Below are positions 15,548-24,674 of a stretch of 30,650 nt of DNA, piece by piece. Made by a program: the position numbers and the translations under genes. The number at the start of each line of letters is the position of its first letter. Within the stretch, counting starts at the first letter, position 1. The notes beneath the pieces are model-generated. The model did not search any database. It was not told the DNA's origin and worked only from the letters and a program-made list of their open reading frames with translations. The stretch lies in contig CAJLYG010000016.1 of assembly GCA_905210845.1 (NCBI GenBank), positions 1-30,650 of the forward strand, read 5' to 3'. The stretch comes from an uncultured Prevotella sp. Lineage in GTDB: Bacteria; Bacteroidota; Bacteroidia; Bacteroidales; Bacteroidaceae.

Positions 15548-17005
15548 TTAATTCTCTTTCCAGAATGTTCTTGTGAAAATAACCAAGACAGAAAAGACCT
15601 CAAGACGTCCCAATAACATCATGAATGAGCATATCCATTTTGCGATCACAGGTAACTGGCTCCATGACATTGTCGGTCCGATCTCCTGTCCAAGCGTCGG
15701 TCCTACATTCCCAACACAGCTCAGAGTGATCGTAATGGCATTGGTATTGTCAATACCCATCATGATCATCAGCAACGAACCGATGAGGCAGATCATCAGA
15801 TAAACGGTCAGGAAGGAGAGTAGGGTCACTCTTTTCTGCAAAGAGATATTCACGTCGTTGATCCTTAATGGCAGGATTGCATTAGGATGGAGCATTTGCC
15901 GGAACTCATTCCGGATACTCTTGAGCAGCATGGCGCCCCTGACACATTTCAGTCCACCACTTGTACTGCCAGAGCACGCACCAAAGAACATACAGATGGA
16001 TAGGATCACCCAAGTGACGTGTGGCCATTTCCCCGCATCATCATTGAAGAGCCCGGTAGTGGTACAGAAAGACACAACCGTGAAAACAGCCGACCGGAAC
16101 GCATGCTCCAGATTGTAAGAATTGTGGATCATCAGCTCCACCATGACAAACAATGTACTCCCAGCCACAAGGGTCAAATAGAACTTGAACTCAGAATTGC
16201 TAAAGAGGTTCTTAAGCTTCAGCTTGGCAATGGCAAAATACAAAAGAGTAAAGTTCACGCCAGAAAGGAAGCAGAAAACAGTACAGGTATACTCCATGCC
16301 CGGGGAATGGAAGTATTCCGCACTATTATTATGGGTAGAGAATCCTCCTGTCGCCGTGGAAGTCATGGCATAGTTGATGCCATCAAACCAGTTCATACCA
16401 AAAGCCATATACGATGCCATGCAGGCAAGGGTCAGGATCGTGTAGAAAGACCATATCCACTTTGCACTCGTGCTCAGTCTTGGGTGCAATTTCGTACGAA
16501 TAGGACCTGTCGCCTCTGCAGAAAAGACTTTCACGGACCCACCTGTCATAGAAGGGAGAATAGCTATCGTGAAGAAGACAATCCCGAGTCCACCAATCCA
16601 TTGTGTTAACGAGCGCCAGAACAACAGTCCATGAGGCAATCGTTCCACGTCGTCTATCACGGTGGCTCCTGTCGTAGTGAATCCTGACATGGTCTCAAAA
16701 AAGGCATCCGTGAAATTATCCACATATCCACTGATGGTAAAAGGCAACGTGCCAAAGGTACTGAAGATGATCCAAGAAAGGGTCACGACTAGGTAGGCGT
16801 CCCTGCGTGACATGGAGTTGTCTGCGTCCCTGCCCATAAAATGCAGGAGGAATCCAAAGAATAAGGTAGTCAACACGGAGACCAAAAAAGCCAAGGTGTC
16901 GTCCTCATGATAGAAGAACGCCATCACAAAGCACCAGAACATCAATGTTGACTCCATGAACAACAATGACCCTATGACCTTGTAAACGACCTTGAAATTG
17001 ATCAT
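15548..17005 (-). CDS. trkH: TrkH-family potassium uptake channel subunit
   Basis: The protein has 485 residues with the four-fold pore architecture of the Trk/Ktr/HKT superfamily. Selectivity-filter segments are visible as MSGFTTTGATVID (about 105-117), MTSTATGGFSTHN (about 215-227), VSFCTTTGLFNDD (about 310-322) and TLSCVGNVGPTLG (about 430-442), each between hydrophobic helices. It is an integral inner-membrane protein importing potassium. Its ATG overlaps the trkA stop by 4 bp (ATGA), so channel and regulator are translationally coupled. Confidence 0.95.
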   Translation of the reverse strand: MINFKVVYKVIGSLLFMESTLMFWCFVMAFFYHEDDTLAFLVSVLTTLFFGFLLHFMGRDADNSMSRRDAYLVVTLSWIIFSTFGTLPFTISGYVDNFTDAFFETMSGFTTTGATVIDDVERLPHGLLFWRSLTQWIGGLGIVFFTIAILPSMTGGSVKVFSAEATGPIRTKLHPRLSTSAKWIWSFYTILTLACMASYMAFGMNWFDGINYAMTSTATGGFSTHNNSAEYFHSPGMEYTCTVFCFLSGVNFTLLYFAIAKLKLKNLFSNSEFKFYLTLVAGSTLFVMVELMIHNSYNLEHAFRSAVFTVVSFCTTTGLFNDDAGKWPHVTWVILSICMFFGACSGSTSGGLKCVRGAMLLKSIRNEFRQMLHPNAILPLRINDVNISLQKRVTLLSFLTVYLMICLIGSLLMIMMGIDNTNAITITLSCVGNVGPTLGQEIGPTMSWSQLPVIAKWICSFMMLLGRLEVFSVLVIFTRTFWKEN

Positions 17006-18345
17006 ATAAACATCTTTTCTATTTTCTTCATATCCAAGTCATGGCAGAACACCACGACGGAATCACCTGCCTGGATCTGCGTGTTGCCTGAAACGAGGTA
17101 TCCTTCATCATCACGTACCAGTCCACCAATCGTCATTCCCTTGGGAAGTCCCAGGTCTTTCACGCACTTTCGCGTCACCTTTGACCCTTCCTTAGGAATA
17201 AATTCAGCGACATCAGCATTGGCTGTCATCAGGAACCTGACATTCATCACATCCGCATCCAACATCATCTGGTAAATATGACTGGCTGCAATTACCTTCT
17301 TATTGATGATTGTCCCGATATCGAGTCCTTGTGCCATACTGACGTAATCGACATTTTCCACCATGGCAACCGTCTTGCGCACACCCATTCGTTTCGCTGT
17401 CAGGCATGCCAAGATGTTTGTTTCCGCGTTCCCCGTTAAGGCTACGAAAGCCTGCGTATTCTTAATACCTTCTTCCAAAAGCAAAGGGATGTCGCGCCCA
17501 TCACCGTTAATGACCAGTACCTTGTCTGTCTCCAAGAGGTCGTTGAGCCGCTCACAGCGATCCTGGTTCAGCTCAATGATCTTCGCATCCATATATTCCG
17601 GCATTGTCTTAACGGCCCGGACCGCCGTAGCGCCTCCTCCCATGAACATGACATTCTTGACATCGACATAGTGTTCCTTACCAACGATTTTCCTAATATA
17701 AGGGATATATTGCTTGGTAGTCATGAAATAAGCAAGGTCGAATAACTTCAATTCGTCATTTCCACCGGGGATGATGGTTTCTCCGCCACGCTTGATGGCT
17801 ACGACATGATAGGGATCATCTGGTCCGCAGAGGTTCTTGAGGGGCTCATTCAGGATCTCGCAGGTTTCACGGAGCTTGATTGCCAACATGATCAGTGCAC
17901 CGTTATGCACGTCCCACCGCTGGCGCACCCACGACATCTTCAATCCGTTATTGATATCCTTTGCTGCCAACATTTCCGGATAGATCACTGAACTGACTCC
18001 CAATTTCCCGAAGAACTCCTGTATCTCTGGTTCTACATACTCTGCATCATCCACCTTTGCCACGGTTTTCTTGGCTCCCAGTGCTTTTGCCAATATACAG
18101 CAGTTTATATTCAGGCTTTGGTCGGGCGAGACAGCAATGAACAAGTCTGCCGAGTCTGTCTTCACTTCTTTCAGGACATGAATACTACTGGGATTTCCTT
18201 GCATGGTGAGGATATCGTAGTCATTGCCAATCTTTGCCAATCGCTCTTCATCCTCATCAATCAAGGTAATGTCATTATTGCTTCTTGATAGTAATTTCGC
18301 AAGATGTGTTCCTATAGCGTAAGCACCAACAATGATAATCTTCAT
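17002..18345 (-). CDS. trkA: TrkA, cytoplasmic RCK regulator of the potassium channel
   Basis: The protein has 447 residues with two tandem RCK units: Rossmann domain 1 ([20 protein letters not shown], ending near 120), a TrkA-C domain, Rossmann domain 2 starting near 230 ([17 protein letters not shown]) and a C-terminal TrkA-C domain. The nucleotide loop of the first domain reads GAYAIG instead of the usual GxGxxG and that of the second GGGATA. It gates TrkH in response to NAD(H) or adenine nucleotides. It overlaps dxs (4 bp) upstream and trkH (4 bp) downstream. Confidence 0.95.
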   Translation of the reverse strand: MKIIIVGAYAIGTHLAKLLSRSNNDITLIDEDEERLAKIGNDYDILTMQGNPSSIHVLKEVKTDSADLFIAVSPDQSLNINCCILAKALGAKKTVAKVDDAEYVEPEIQEFFGKLGVSSVIYPEMLAAKDINNGLKMSWVRQRWDVHNGALIMLAIKLRETCEILNEPLKNLCGPDDPYHVVAIKRGGETIIPGGNDELKLFDLAYFMTTKQYIPYIRKIVGKEHYVDVKNVMFMGGGATAVRAVKTMPEYMDAKIIELNQDRCERLNDLLETDKVLVINGDGRDIPLLLEEGIKNTQAFVALTGNAETNILACLTAKRMGVRKTVAMVENVDYVSMAQGLDIGTIINKKVIAASHIYQMMLDADVMNVRFLMTANADVAEFIPKEGSKVTRKCVKDLGLPKGMTIGGLVRDDEGYLVSGNTQIQAGDSVVVFCHDLDMKKIEKMFI

Positions 18346-20225
18346 TTCATTATTTCCTTTTTGATTGACTCTTTGTCAAGACCTACAATCGCATGGAGTT
18401 GTTCCACGCTCCCATGCTCGATGAAACGATCGGGGATTCCCAACCTTGTCACAGCAGGGTAATAGCCGTGGTCATTCATCCATTCCAGTACGGCGGACCC
18501 AAGGCCACCTTGGATCACTCCATCCTCTATTGTGATGATTCGTGAGAATTTCCTTCCCACCTCTTCCAAGATATGCTCATCCAAGGGTTTTAGGAATCTC
18601 ATATCATAGTGGGCAACGCTCCTTGCCCCGCCGATTTCCGATATAGCTGTTTCCACGATGTTCCCCACAGGTCCGATACTGAGGATCGCCACATCGGTTC
18701 CATTCCTCAGGATGCGACCAGTACCCACCTTTACTTCTTCCAACGGGCACTTCCAGTCGACCAAGACGCCCCTTCCACGGGGATAACGGATGACGAAGCT
18801 GCCCTTATCAGGCAACTGGGCCGTGTACATCAGCCTCCGAAGCTCATGCTCATTCATGGGAGAGCAGATCGTCAGGTTCGGGATTGGCCGCAGAGCTGCC
18901 ATGTCAAAGACCCCATGATGGGTGGGACCATCCTCCCCCACCAGTCCTGCCCTGTCCAAGCAAAGGACGACAGGAAGGTTGAGAAGTGCCATGTCATGGA
19001 TCACATTATCGTAAGCACGCTGGGCAAAAGCACTATAAATGGCGCAGAAAGGGATCAGCCCATCTTTTGCCATCCCTGCGGAGAAGGTAACTGCATGGCC
19101 TTCTGCAATCCCCACATCAAAGGCTCTGTCGGGCATGGCCTTCATCAGGATGTTCATGGAGCTACCGGTCGGCATAGCAGGAGTCACTCCCACAATCCTT
19201 GGGTTTTGCTCTGCCAGTTCCAAAAGTGTATTCCCAAACACGTCCTGATATTTCGGCGGCTCATGGCTGCAATCCTGCACGATACGCTCCCCTGTGGCAG
19301 CATCAAACTTCCCAGGCGCATGCCAGATGGTCGCAGCCTGCTCAGCGGGCTTGTAACCCTTCCCTTTTATGGTATGCAGATGCAAGAGTTTCGGACCTTT
19401 CATGTCCTTGATCTGCCGCAAGATCCTGACGATCTCCTTCACGTCATGCCCATCAAAGGGACCGAAATACCGAATGTTCATGCCTTCAAAGACATTCTGC
19501 TGATGGCTGAGCACAGACTTGATGGCGTTATTCAACCGGATCAAGCCTTTCCTGCGGTTATCATTCAGATAGCCCTTGGCATGCAACCATTGCGATGCCT
19601 TGAACCGGATCCTGTTATAGGTCTCATTGGTGTCCAGATTGAGCAAGTACTTTTCCATCCCCCCTACTGCATGATCAATGCTCATATCGTTGTCATTCAG
19701 GATGATCAACATATCATTAGGAGTAGACGAGACGTTGTTCAAGCCTTCAAAGGCAAGGCCACCACTCATGGCCCCATCCCCAATGACAGCCACCACATCT
19801 TCTACATTTTCCTCTATAATACCAACTGTTTTTTCGTTTTTGACCGCAGAGATCGAGTTGGAAGCATGACCACAAGTAAAGGTGTCGTATTCACTTTCCA
19901 ATGGTGAGGGGAAAGGACGGATTCCATGCAATTTACGATTCGTATAAAAGACGTCACGCCGTCCGGTCAGGATCTTATGACCATAAGCTTGGTGACCTAC
20001 ATCCCATACGATACGGTCGTCGGGAGTGTGGAAAACATAATGCAAGGCAACGGTGATCTCCACTGCGCCAAGACTGGAAGCAAAGTGTCCAGGATTCACT
20101 GATACCTCATCAATGATATCGCGACGCAGTTCATCACAGACCTCCGGCAGCTGGTCAATGCTCAACTTCCGCAAATCTTCCGGATATTTGATTTTACTTA
20201 ATAACCCGAACTTTTCTTTATCCAT
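18342..20225 (-). CDS. dxs: 1-deoxy-D-xylulose-5-phosphate synthase
   Basis: The protein has 627 residues. It condenses pyruvate and glyceraldehyde 3-phosphate in the first step of the MEP isoprenoid pathway. Motifs are [13 protein letters not shown] (catalytic His47), [19 protein letters not shown], the thiamine-diphosphate motif [16 protein letters not shown] (149 onward) with [24 protein letters not shown] and [18 protein letters not shown]. Residues 129-145 ([17 protein letters not shown]) differ from the Ala/Gly-rich helix usually found there; no other frame restores it. It is the first gene of the dxs-trkA-trkH-manA run and has a short leader from a good promoter. Confidence 0.97.
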   Translation of the reverse strand: MDKEKFGLLSKIKYPEDLRKLSIDQLPEVCDELRRDIIDEVSVNPGHFASSLGAVEITVALHYVFHTPDDRIVWDVGHQAYGHKILTGRRDVFYTNRKLHGIRPFPSPLESEYDTFTCGHASNSISAVKNEKTVGIIEENVEDVVAVIGDGAMSGGLAFEGLNNVSSTPNDMLIILNDNDMSIDHAVGGMEKYLLNLDTNETYNRIRFKASQWLHAKGYLNDNRRKGLIRLNNAIKSVLSHQQNVFEGMNIRYFGPFDGHDVKEIVRILRQIKDMKGPKLLHLHTIKGKGYKPAEQAATIWHAPGKFDAATGERIVQDCSHEPPKYQDVFGNTLLELAEQNPRIVGVTPAMPTGSSMNILMKAMPDRAFDVGIAEGHAVTFSAGMAKDGLIPFCAIYSAFAQRAYDNVIHDMALLNLPVVLCLDRAGLVGEDGPTHHGVFDMAALRPIPNLTICSPMNEHELRRLMYTAQLPDKGSFVIRYPRGRGVLVDWKCPLEEVKVGTGRILRNGTDVAILSIGPVGNIVETAISEIGGARSVAHYDMRFLKPLDEHILEEVGRKFSRIITIEDGVIQGGLGSAVLEWMNDHGYYPAVTRLGIPDRFIEHGSVEQLHAIVGLDKESIKKEIMK

Positions 20226-20240
20226 GAATCCGTATATGAA

Positions 20241-20256
20241 TATCTTTGCAAAGATA
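20241..20256. repeat. Perfect 16-bp palindrome over the dxs -7 box
   Basis: TATCTTTGCAAAGATA is its own reverse complement, so it offers a -7 box in both directions. It overlaps the -7 box of the dxs promoter and the likely transcript start. It could be an operator or chance overlap of two -7-like sequences. Confidence 0.6.
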
Positions 20257-20279
20257 GTGCAAATCGAGAGAAATACAAA
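20248..20279 (-). promoter_or_regulatory. Promoter of the dxs-trkA-trkH-manA operon
   Basis: On the minus strand -33 TTTG (20276-20279), a 19-bp spacer and -7 TATCTTTGC (20248-20256). The predicted start is near 20243, about 18 nt before ATG 20225. Confidence 0.75.
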
Positions 20280-20423
20280 ATAAAACAGATTTTATTTTTA
20301 TTTCCGAGATGAAGCCTATCTTATCCAAAGATAGTGCAAATCGAGAGAAATACACGATTTGATTGATGATCAAATCTTCTAAAACAGATTTTATTTTTAT
20401 TTCCGAGATGAAGCCTATCTTAT
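20249..20423. repeat. Duplicated promoter-region repeat upstream of dxs
   Basis: Two blocks each occur twice. A 28-bp block containing the -7 box and spacer is at 20249-20276 and 20326-20353. A 43-bp AT-rich block ending in GAAGCCTATCTTAT is at 20282-20324 and 20381-20423. The distance differs (77 and 99 bp) because the second copy carries extra bases between the blocks (20354-20380). The second copy is a potential upstream promoter (-7 TATCTTTG at 20326-20333, -33 weak). Confidence 0.85.
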
Positions 20424-20485
20424 TCCAAAAGGGTGCGAATCTGGCGAAAACCCAAAGAAATGATGTGGCGAATCATTTTTTTTTG

Positions 20486-20494
20486 TACTTTTGC
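20486..20494 (+). promoter_or_regulatory. -7 box of the S9 peptidase promoter
   Basis: TACTTTTGC (20486-20494) fits the Bacteroidetes -7 consensus. A TGTGG near 20464 is a poor -33 candidate. The predicted start near 20499 leaves about 15 nt before ATG 20514. Confidence 0.55.
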
Positions 20495-20513
20495 ACCGTG
20501 ACAATTGTTCACT

Positions 20514-22988
20514 ATGAAAATGATTAAACCTTTGACAATGAAGAAAGAACTTATTTTCCTCTCTGCCGGATTAATGGCAGCGACCTTTGGCTTCGCGGGG
20601 GATATTCATGTAAAAAACTTCCGATACGCGGGTCCTATGGTGATCAAGCAACCCATCATGGTTGACAGCATGGACGTGAATAAGAAGAAGTTTGGTCCAG
20701 AAACCATCCTCTCCATGCCTGTCGACTTGGAGAAGGCTGCGCAAGGCAAGCCGTATTCCGGTGCCTTTGTTCCAACCTCCAATTCTGACTATGCAGTTCA
20801 TTTACTACAGTTTCAACTGACGAACAAGGGATATGCCCAAGCAAACATATCTGTTGGGAAGTTGAAAAACTACCAGATCTATGTGGATGGTGAGAAAACC
20901 GATGGCTCCCTAAGCCTTGTCCCAAGCACGCATCAGGTCGTCATTAAGTATGTCTCTGGCAAAGGAGAGAAAGATTCCTTAGACGTGACCGTCTCTTCCG
21001 CCCAAGACAGCCTTCTGCAAGTGGGGACGAGCGAAGAGCGCCTGATTGCCTTGTCTGACATGATGAATGGGAAGAGGATCCTCAGCAGTGCCATCTCTTA
21101 TGATGGGCATTATCTATTAAGTTGCATTTTTGACCAGATCAAAGCCTATCAGTCTTCGTATCGGTGGAAGATTACTGACCTGAAGACGGGGCGCACTGTA
21201 TTGAAGACCGACAAGAGCATCCGCTGGATGCAGGGCACGAACAGCTATTATTATGACAGAAATGGCGACCAGGGCAAAGAACTGGTAAAAGTAGACGTGG
21301 CGACAGGTAAGGAAACGATTCTGTGCTCTCATCTCCCGGATGGCTACTATACGCTCTCGCCCCAAGGTGACTATGTGATCTTGGAGAAGCAGACGGAAGG
21401 TCCAAAAGATGACAAGGACGTACATCAGTATGTGGCTCCTGAAGACAGGCAACCGGGTTGGCGTAATCGCACCAGCTTAGAGAAATACGACTTTGCCACG
21501 GGTACCACCCAACCTCTGACCTATGGCTACCATCAGGTAAGCCTTTGCGATATTTCCAAAGATGGCAAATATGTCTTGTACATGGTCAGTCGTCCCCATC
21601 TAACAAGTCGTCCCACCACAGTATATTCCTTGTACAGGTTGAACGTGCAGACCATGGAGTCAGAACCCATCATTGAAAACGACGGTTTTATCGCAAACGG
21701 GAAGTTCTCACCGGATGCCAAGTACATTGCAGTCATTGGCTCACCGGAATGCCTGAACGGTATTGGGAAGAATGTCCCGGAAGGCAGGATACCCAGTATG
21801 ACGGACAATCAATTGTACCTTGTCAGCTGCACGGACAAGAAGGCGACACCCCTAACGAAATATTTCAATCCTTGCATCGACAACTTCGTCTGGAGCTCAT
21901 ACGACAACAAGATCTACTTCAATGCCTTCGACCGTGACTACGAGCATATCTACCGCGTCGACTGCAAGACCTTGAAGATCGAGCAATTGCCGGAATCAGA
22001 GGATATGGTCTACCGCTTCTCTGTCGCAGACAAGGCTCCGGTCATGGCGTATGTCGGGCAAGGGGCTTCCAATTCCGACCGTCTCTATACCATGAACCTT
22101 TCCAACCGGAAATCCACAGTTTTAGAGGATGTCAACACGGAACGGTTGAAGAATGTGACCTTGGGCAAATGCGAGCCTTGGAACTTTGTCAGCTCACGTG
22201 GCGACACGATCTATGGGCGCTATTATCTTCCTCCTCATTTCGATGCCACCCGTAAATATCCGATGATCGTATACTACTATGGGGGATGCTCTCCTACGAG
22301 TCGATACTTTGAGAGCCACTTTCCTTCTTATCTGTATTCAGCCTTATGCTATGTGGTATACGTCGTGCAACCCAGTGGTGCCACCGGCTTCGGGCAAGAG
22401 TTTGCGTCTCGCCATGTCAACTCTGCAGGAGAAGGACCAGCCCAGGACATCATCGAAGGGACCCAGAAATTCTGCAAGGAGCACCCGTATGTCAATGTGA
22501 AGAAGATTGGATGCATCGGCGCTTCATACGGTGGATTCATGACACAGTACTTGCAAACGAAGACAGACCTTTTTGCCGCCGCTATTTCCCACGCCGGGAT
22601 CAGCGACCATACCAGTTACTGGGGAGAAGGCTATTGGGGCTATTCCTACAGCGAGGTGTCGATGGCCAACAACTATCCTTGGTCGAATAAGGACCTGTTC
22701 GTGAACCATAGTCCATTGTTCAATGCAGATAAGATCCACACTCCTTTGCTGTTCCTTCATGGGACGGCTGACACGAATGTGCCTATTGGCGAGAGCATCC
22801 AGATGTACACGGCCCTGAGATTACTGAACCGTCCTACGGCATTCGTCGTCGTAGAGGGGCAGAACCATCATATTACCGACTATAACAAACGCATCAAATG
22901 GCAGAACACGATTTTCGCGTGGTTTGCCAAATGGCTACAAGACGATTCCACATGGTGGAATTCCATGTACGACAAGATGCCCGAGTAA
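20514..22988 (+). CDS. Secreted prolyl oligopeptidase-family (S9) dipeptidyl peptidase
   Basis: The protein has 824 residues from ATG 20514; an alternative ATG at 20538 gives an even neater signal peptide (MKKELIFLSAGLMAATFGFA). The middle (about 160-560) has WD-like beta-propeller blades (ISYDGHYLL, LSPQGDYVI, ISKDGKYVLYM, FSPDAKYIAVIG). The C-terminal alpha/beta hydrolase carries the triad Ser671 in GASYGGF, Asp753 in HGTADTNVP and His785 or His786 in EGQNHHITD. This is the S9 architecture of DPP-IV-like periplasmic peptidases that release dipeptides. It is one of only two plus-strand genes and converges on susD, with a shared hairpin between. An association with the SusCD importer is possible but unproven. 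Confidence 0.92.
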   Translation: MKMIKPLTMKKELIFLSAGLMAATFGFAGDIHVKNFRYAGPMVIKQPIMVDSMDVNKKKFGPETILSMPVDLEKAAQGKPYSGAFVPTSNSDYAVHLLQFQLTNKGYAQANISVGKLKNYQIYVDGEKTDGSLSLVPSTHQVVIKYVSGKGEKDSLDVTVSSAQDSLLQVGTSEERLIALSDMMNGKRILSSAISYDGHYLLSCIFDQIKAYQSSYRWKITDLKTGRTVLKTDKSIRWMQGTNSYYYDRNGDQGKELVKVDVATGKETILCSHLPDGYYTLSPQGDYVILEKQTEGPKDDKDVHQYVAPEDRQPGWRNRTSLEKYDFATGTTQPLTYGYHQVSLCDISKDGKYVLYMVSRPHLTSRPTTVYSLYRLNVQTMESEPIIENDGFIANGKFSPDAKYIAVIGSPECLNGIGKNVPEGRIPSMTDNQLYLVSCTDKKATPLTKYFNPCIDNFVWSSYDNKIYFNAFDRDYEHIYRVDCKTLKIEQLPESEDMVYRFSVADKAPVMAYVGQGASNSDRLYTMNLSNRKSTVLEDVNTERLKNVTLGKCEPWNFVSSRGDTIYGRYYLPPHFDATRKYPMIVYYYGGCSPTSRYFESHFPSYLYSALCYVVYVVQPSGATGFGQEFASRHVNSAGEGPAQDIIEGTQKFCKEHPYVNVKKIGCIGASYGGFMTQYLQTKTDLFAAAISHAGISDHTSYWGEGYWGYSYSEVSMANNYPWSNKDLFVNHSPLFNADKIHTPLLFLHGTADTNVPIGESIQMYTALRLLNRPTAFVVVEGQNHHITDYNKRIKWQNTIFAWFAKWLQDDSTWWNSMYDKMPE

Positions 22989-23007
22989 GTGACAGGCATC
23001 TTGAAGC

Positions 23008-23043
23008 TGACCTTCCCCTTTTCCCTCGATCAGGGGAAGGTCA
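23008..23043. terminator. Bidirectional hairpin between the S9 peptidase and susD
   Basis: A perfect 11-bp inverted repeat (TGACCTTCCCC at 23008-23018, GGGGAAGGTCA at 23033-23043, loop 14) lies between converging genes and includes the susD stop codon. Its position suits termination in both directions, although U-runs are weak. Confidence 0.65.
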
Positions 23044-24663
23044 TTCATATTCCTTATTTTGCAGGAGGTTCCCATTGAGATCAAGCACATCCTGAGGGAT
23101 GGGGAACACGATCGTATGACCGTCTTTGTCTGGTAACGTACGGAGGTCATAGGCATCGGTAAAGGTCCCAAAGCGGATCAGGTCATTGCGTCGCCAACCT
23201 TCCCACATCAGTTCCATGAGCCGTTCTTCGAGGATATTGCTGAGTGTCGCTGTCCTTGCGCCCATGCCGACACGCGAGCGGACCGCGTTCAGTTCCACGT
23301 TTCCATTTCCCCCATTGCGCACTTTTGCCTCCGCTTCCATCAGCAGGACATCCGCATAGCGGAACAGGACAATGTCATTGCCTTGCAGTTGCCCGTCACT
23401 ATAAGAAGAACGGTCTATTTCATACTTGCTCATACGCGCTCCTGCCGTTTTCACGTCTGGGGTTCCGGTCAAGTCGAAGGTGGTGACGGCAAGGGGCTTA
23501 TATACCAAAGGTTCACCGTTGTCCAAGCGGACGATGCTGCCATCCACATAAAGGGTGTCACTATAGAAGTTAATGCGATAACGGCGGTCTATGCTATCCG
23601 TGCCATATCCATAGGTGCGGACGGTAGACAAGGTGGCACAAGTGCCGTTCTCCGCATCCATCCCCAAGGCTGCGCCATGATTATAATGCCTGCTTCGGAA
23701 TAGGTTCTTGAAGATATTCGTGTAGAGGGTCTTATCCATCGGAATCGTAAAGATGTTCTCGGCGGAGGTCTCGTTCAGCACTTGGAAATTAAAACTGTAG
23801 TCGGGTTCCAGCCGATAGCCTTCCTCTTTGATCTTCTCACAATAATAGATACAGGTCTCCCAGGCATTCTTCTGCACCCCATCGACAGACAGGAAGATGC
23901 TCTTCCCATCCGGGCGGGTACCATCCGTCCAATCATCGTCGGTATAGACCTCCGCATTCAAGGCTAATTTGGCCAGGAGGAAATAGGCGACTGGAGCTGT
24001 CATCCTGCCATAATAATCCCCTTCGAGGTTACTATGTGCATGCGACAGTTTCCCGGCTGCGTCCTGGAGTTCGTCGAAGATAAATTGGAAAGCATCGCTG
24101 CGCGAGCTTTGCTTGACATCTTTCAGGGGCACGTCGTAGGAGGTGACCAATGGAATCCTGCCAAACATGTCCATCAGATAGAAATAGAACATTGCCCGGA
24201 TGGCACGTACCTCAGCCTGATAGGTGACCAACTGGTCATGGGTCAGCAGATGGGCATGCTCATCCAGAAGCCCAAGGGAACGATTGCAGAGGATAACCAC
24301 CTTATAGAGATAGTTCCACGTATTCTTCAACGACTCGTCAGAAGGCGTCCAAGTATGGTAATACAGCCGTTTCCAGAAGCCGCCGTCATACCAATCTGCG
24401 CCCCGGGTCGGCAAGATCGCTTCGTCTGTGGTAAATGTATTGAAGTCGTAGACACCGCGGTACGTCCCCTGCAGTCCCTGACTGTCACTGGTCCCACCCA
24501 TATAATTATATAAGGTGGCAACGGCGTTGACATACAAATTTGAGGCAGTGGTATATGCCTTGTCCTCATCCAATTGGTCTTTCGGGTGCTCATCCAGGCA
24601 GGACGACATCAAGACAGGTCCTAAGAAGAGAAGGACGATATAACTCATTTTTCTTTTTTTCAT
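23041..24663 (-). CDS. SusD/RagB-family outer-membrane nutrient-binding lipoprotein
   Basis: The protein has 540 residues. It has a lipoprotein signal (lipobox LMSSC, lipidated Cys22) and the SusD pattern: an acidic N-terminus (LDEHPKDQLDEDKAY), AEVRAIRAMFYFYLMDMFGRIPLVT (about 150-175), and the C-terminal RLMELMWEGWRRNDLIRFG with FPIPQDVLDLNGNLLQNKEYE. It forms the lid of the SusC pore and binds substrate at the cell surface. It starts 11 bp after susC. No glycoside hydrolase is adjacent, so the ligand may be a peptide (RagAB-like) or an uncharacterised glycan. Confidence 0.93.
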   Translation of the reverse strand: MKKRKMSYIVLLFLGPVLMSSCLDEHPKDQLDEDKAYTTASNLYVNAVATLYNYMGGTSDSQGLQGTYRGVYDFNTFTTDEAILPTRGADWYDGGFWKRLYYHTWTPSDESLKNTWNYLYKVVILCNRSLGLLDEHAHLLTHDQLVTYQAEVRAIRAMFYFYLMDMFGRIPLVTSYDVPLKDVKQSSRSDAFQFIFDELQDAAGKLSHAHSNLEGDYYGRMTAPVAYFLLAKLALNAEVYTDDDWTDGTRPDGKSIFLSVDGVQKNAWETCIYYCEKIKEEGYRLEPDYSFNFQVLNETSAENIFTIPMDKTLYTNIFKNLFRSRHYNHGAALGMDAENGTCATLSTVRTYGYGTDSIDRRYRINFYSDTLYVDGSIVRLDNGEPLVYKPLAVTTFDLTGTPDVKTAGARMSKYEIDRSSYSDGQLQGNDIVLFRYADVLLMEAEAKVRNGGNGNVELNAVRSRVGMGARTATLSNILEERLMELMWEGWRRNDLIRFGTFTDAYDLRTLPDKDGHTIVFPIPQDVLDLNGNLLQNKEYE

Positions 24664-24674
24664 GACAACAGGGA

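Noticed and set aside
19790..19860. Compensating frameshifts in dxs as an explanation for the unusual segment
   Set aside because: I translated the alternative frames by eye; neither gives the expected Ala/Gly-rich helix and one meets a stop.
18609..19907. Long open frame (432 codons) on the plus strand opposite dxs
   Set aside because: The protein sequence is low in recognisable structure, rich in His/Pro/Arg as expected for antisense frames, and dxs on the other strand is intact with all catalytic motifs.
20458..20478. AAATGAT/ATCATTT hairpin followed by a T-run read as a plus-strand terminator
   Set aside because: The stem is only 7 AT-rich base pairs, no plus-strand gene precedes it, and the T-run lies within the promoter of the S9 peptidase.
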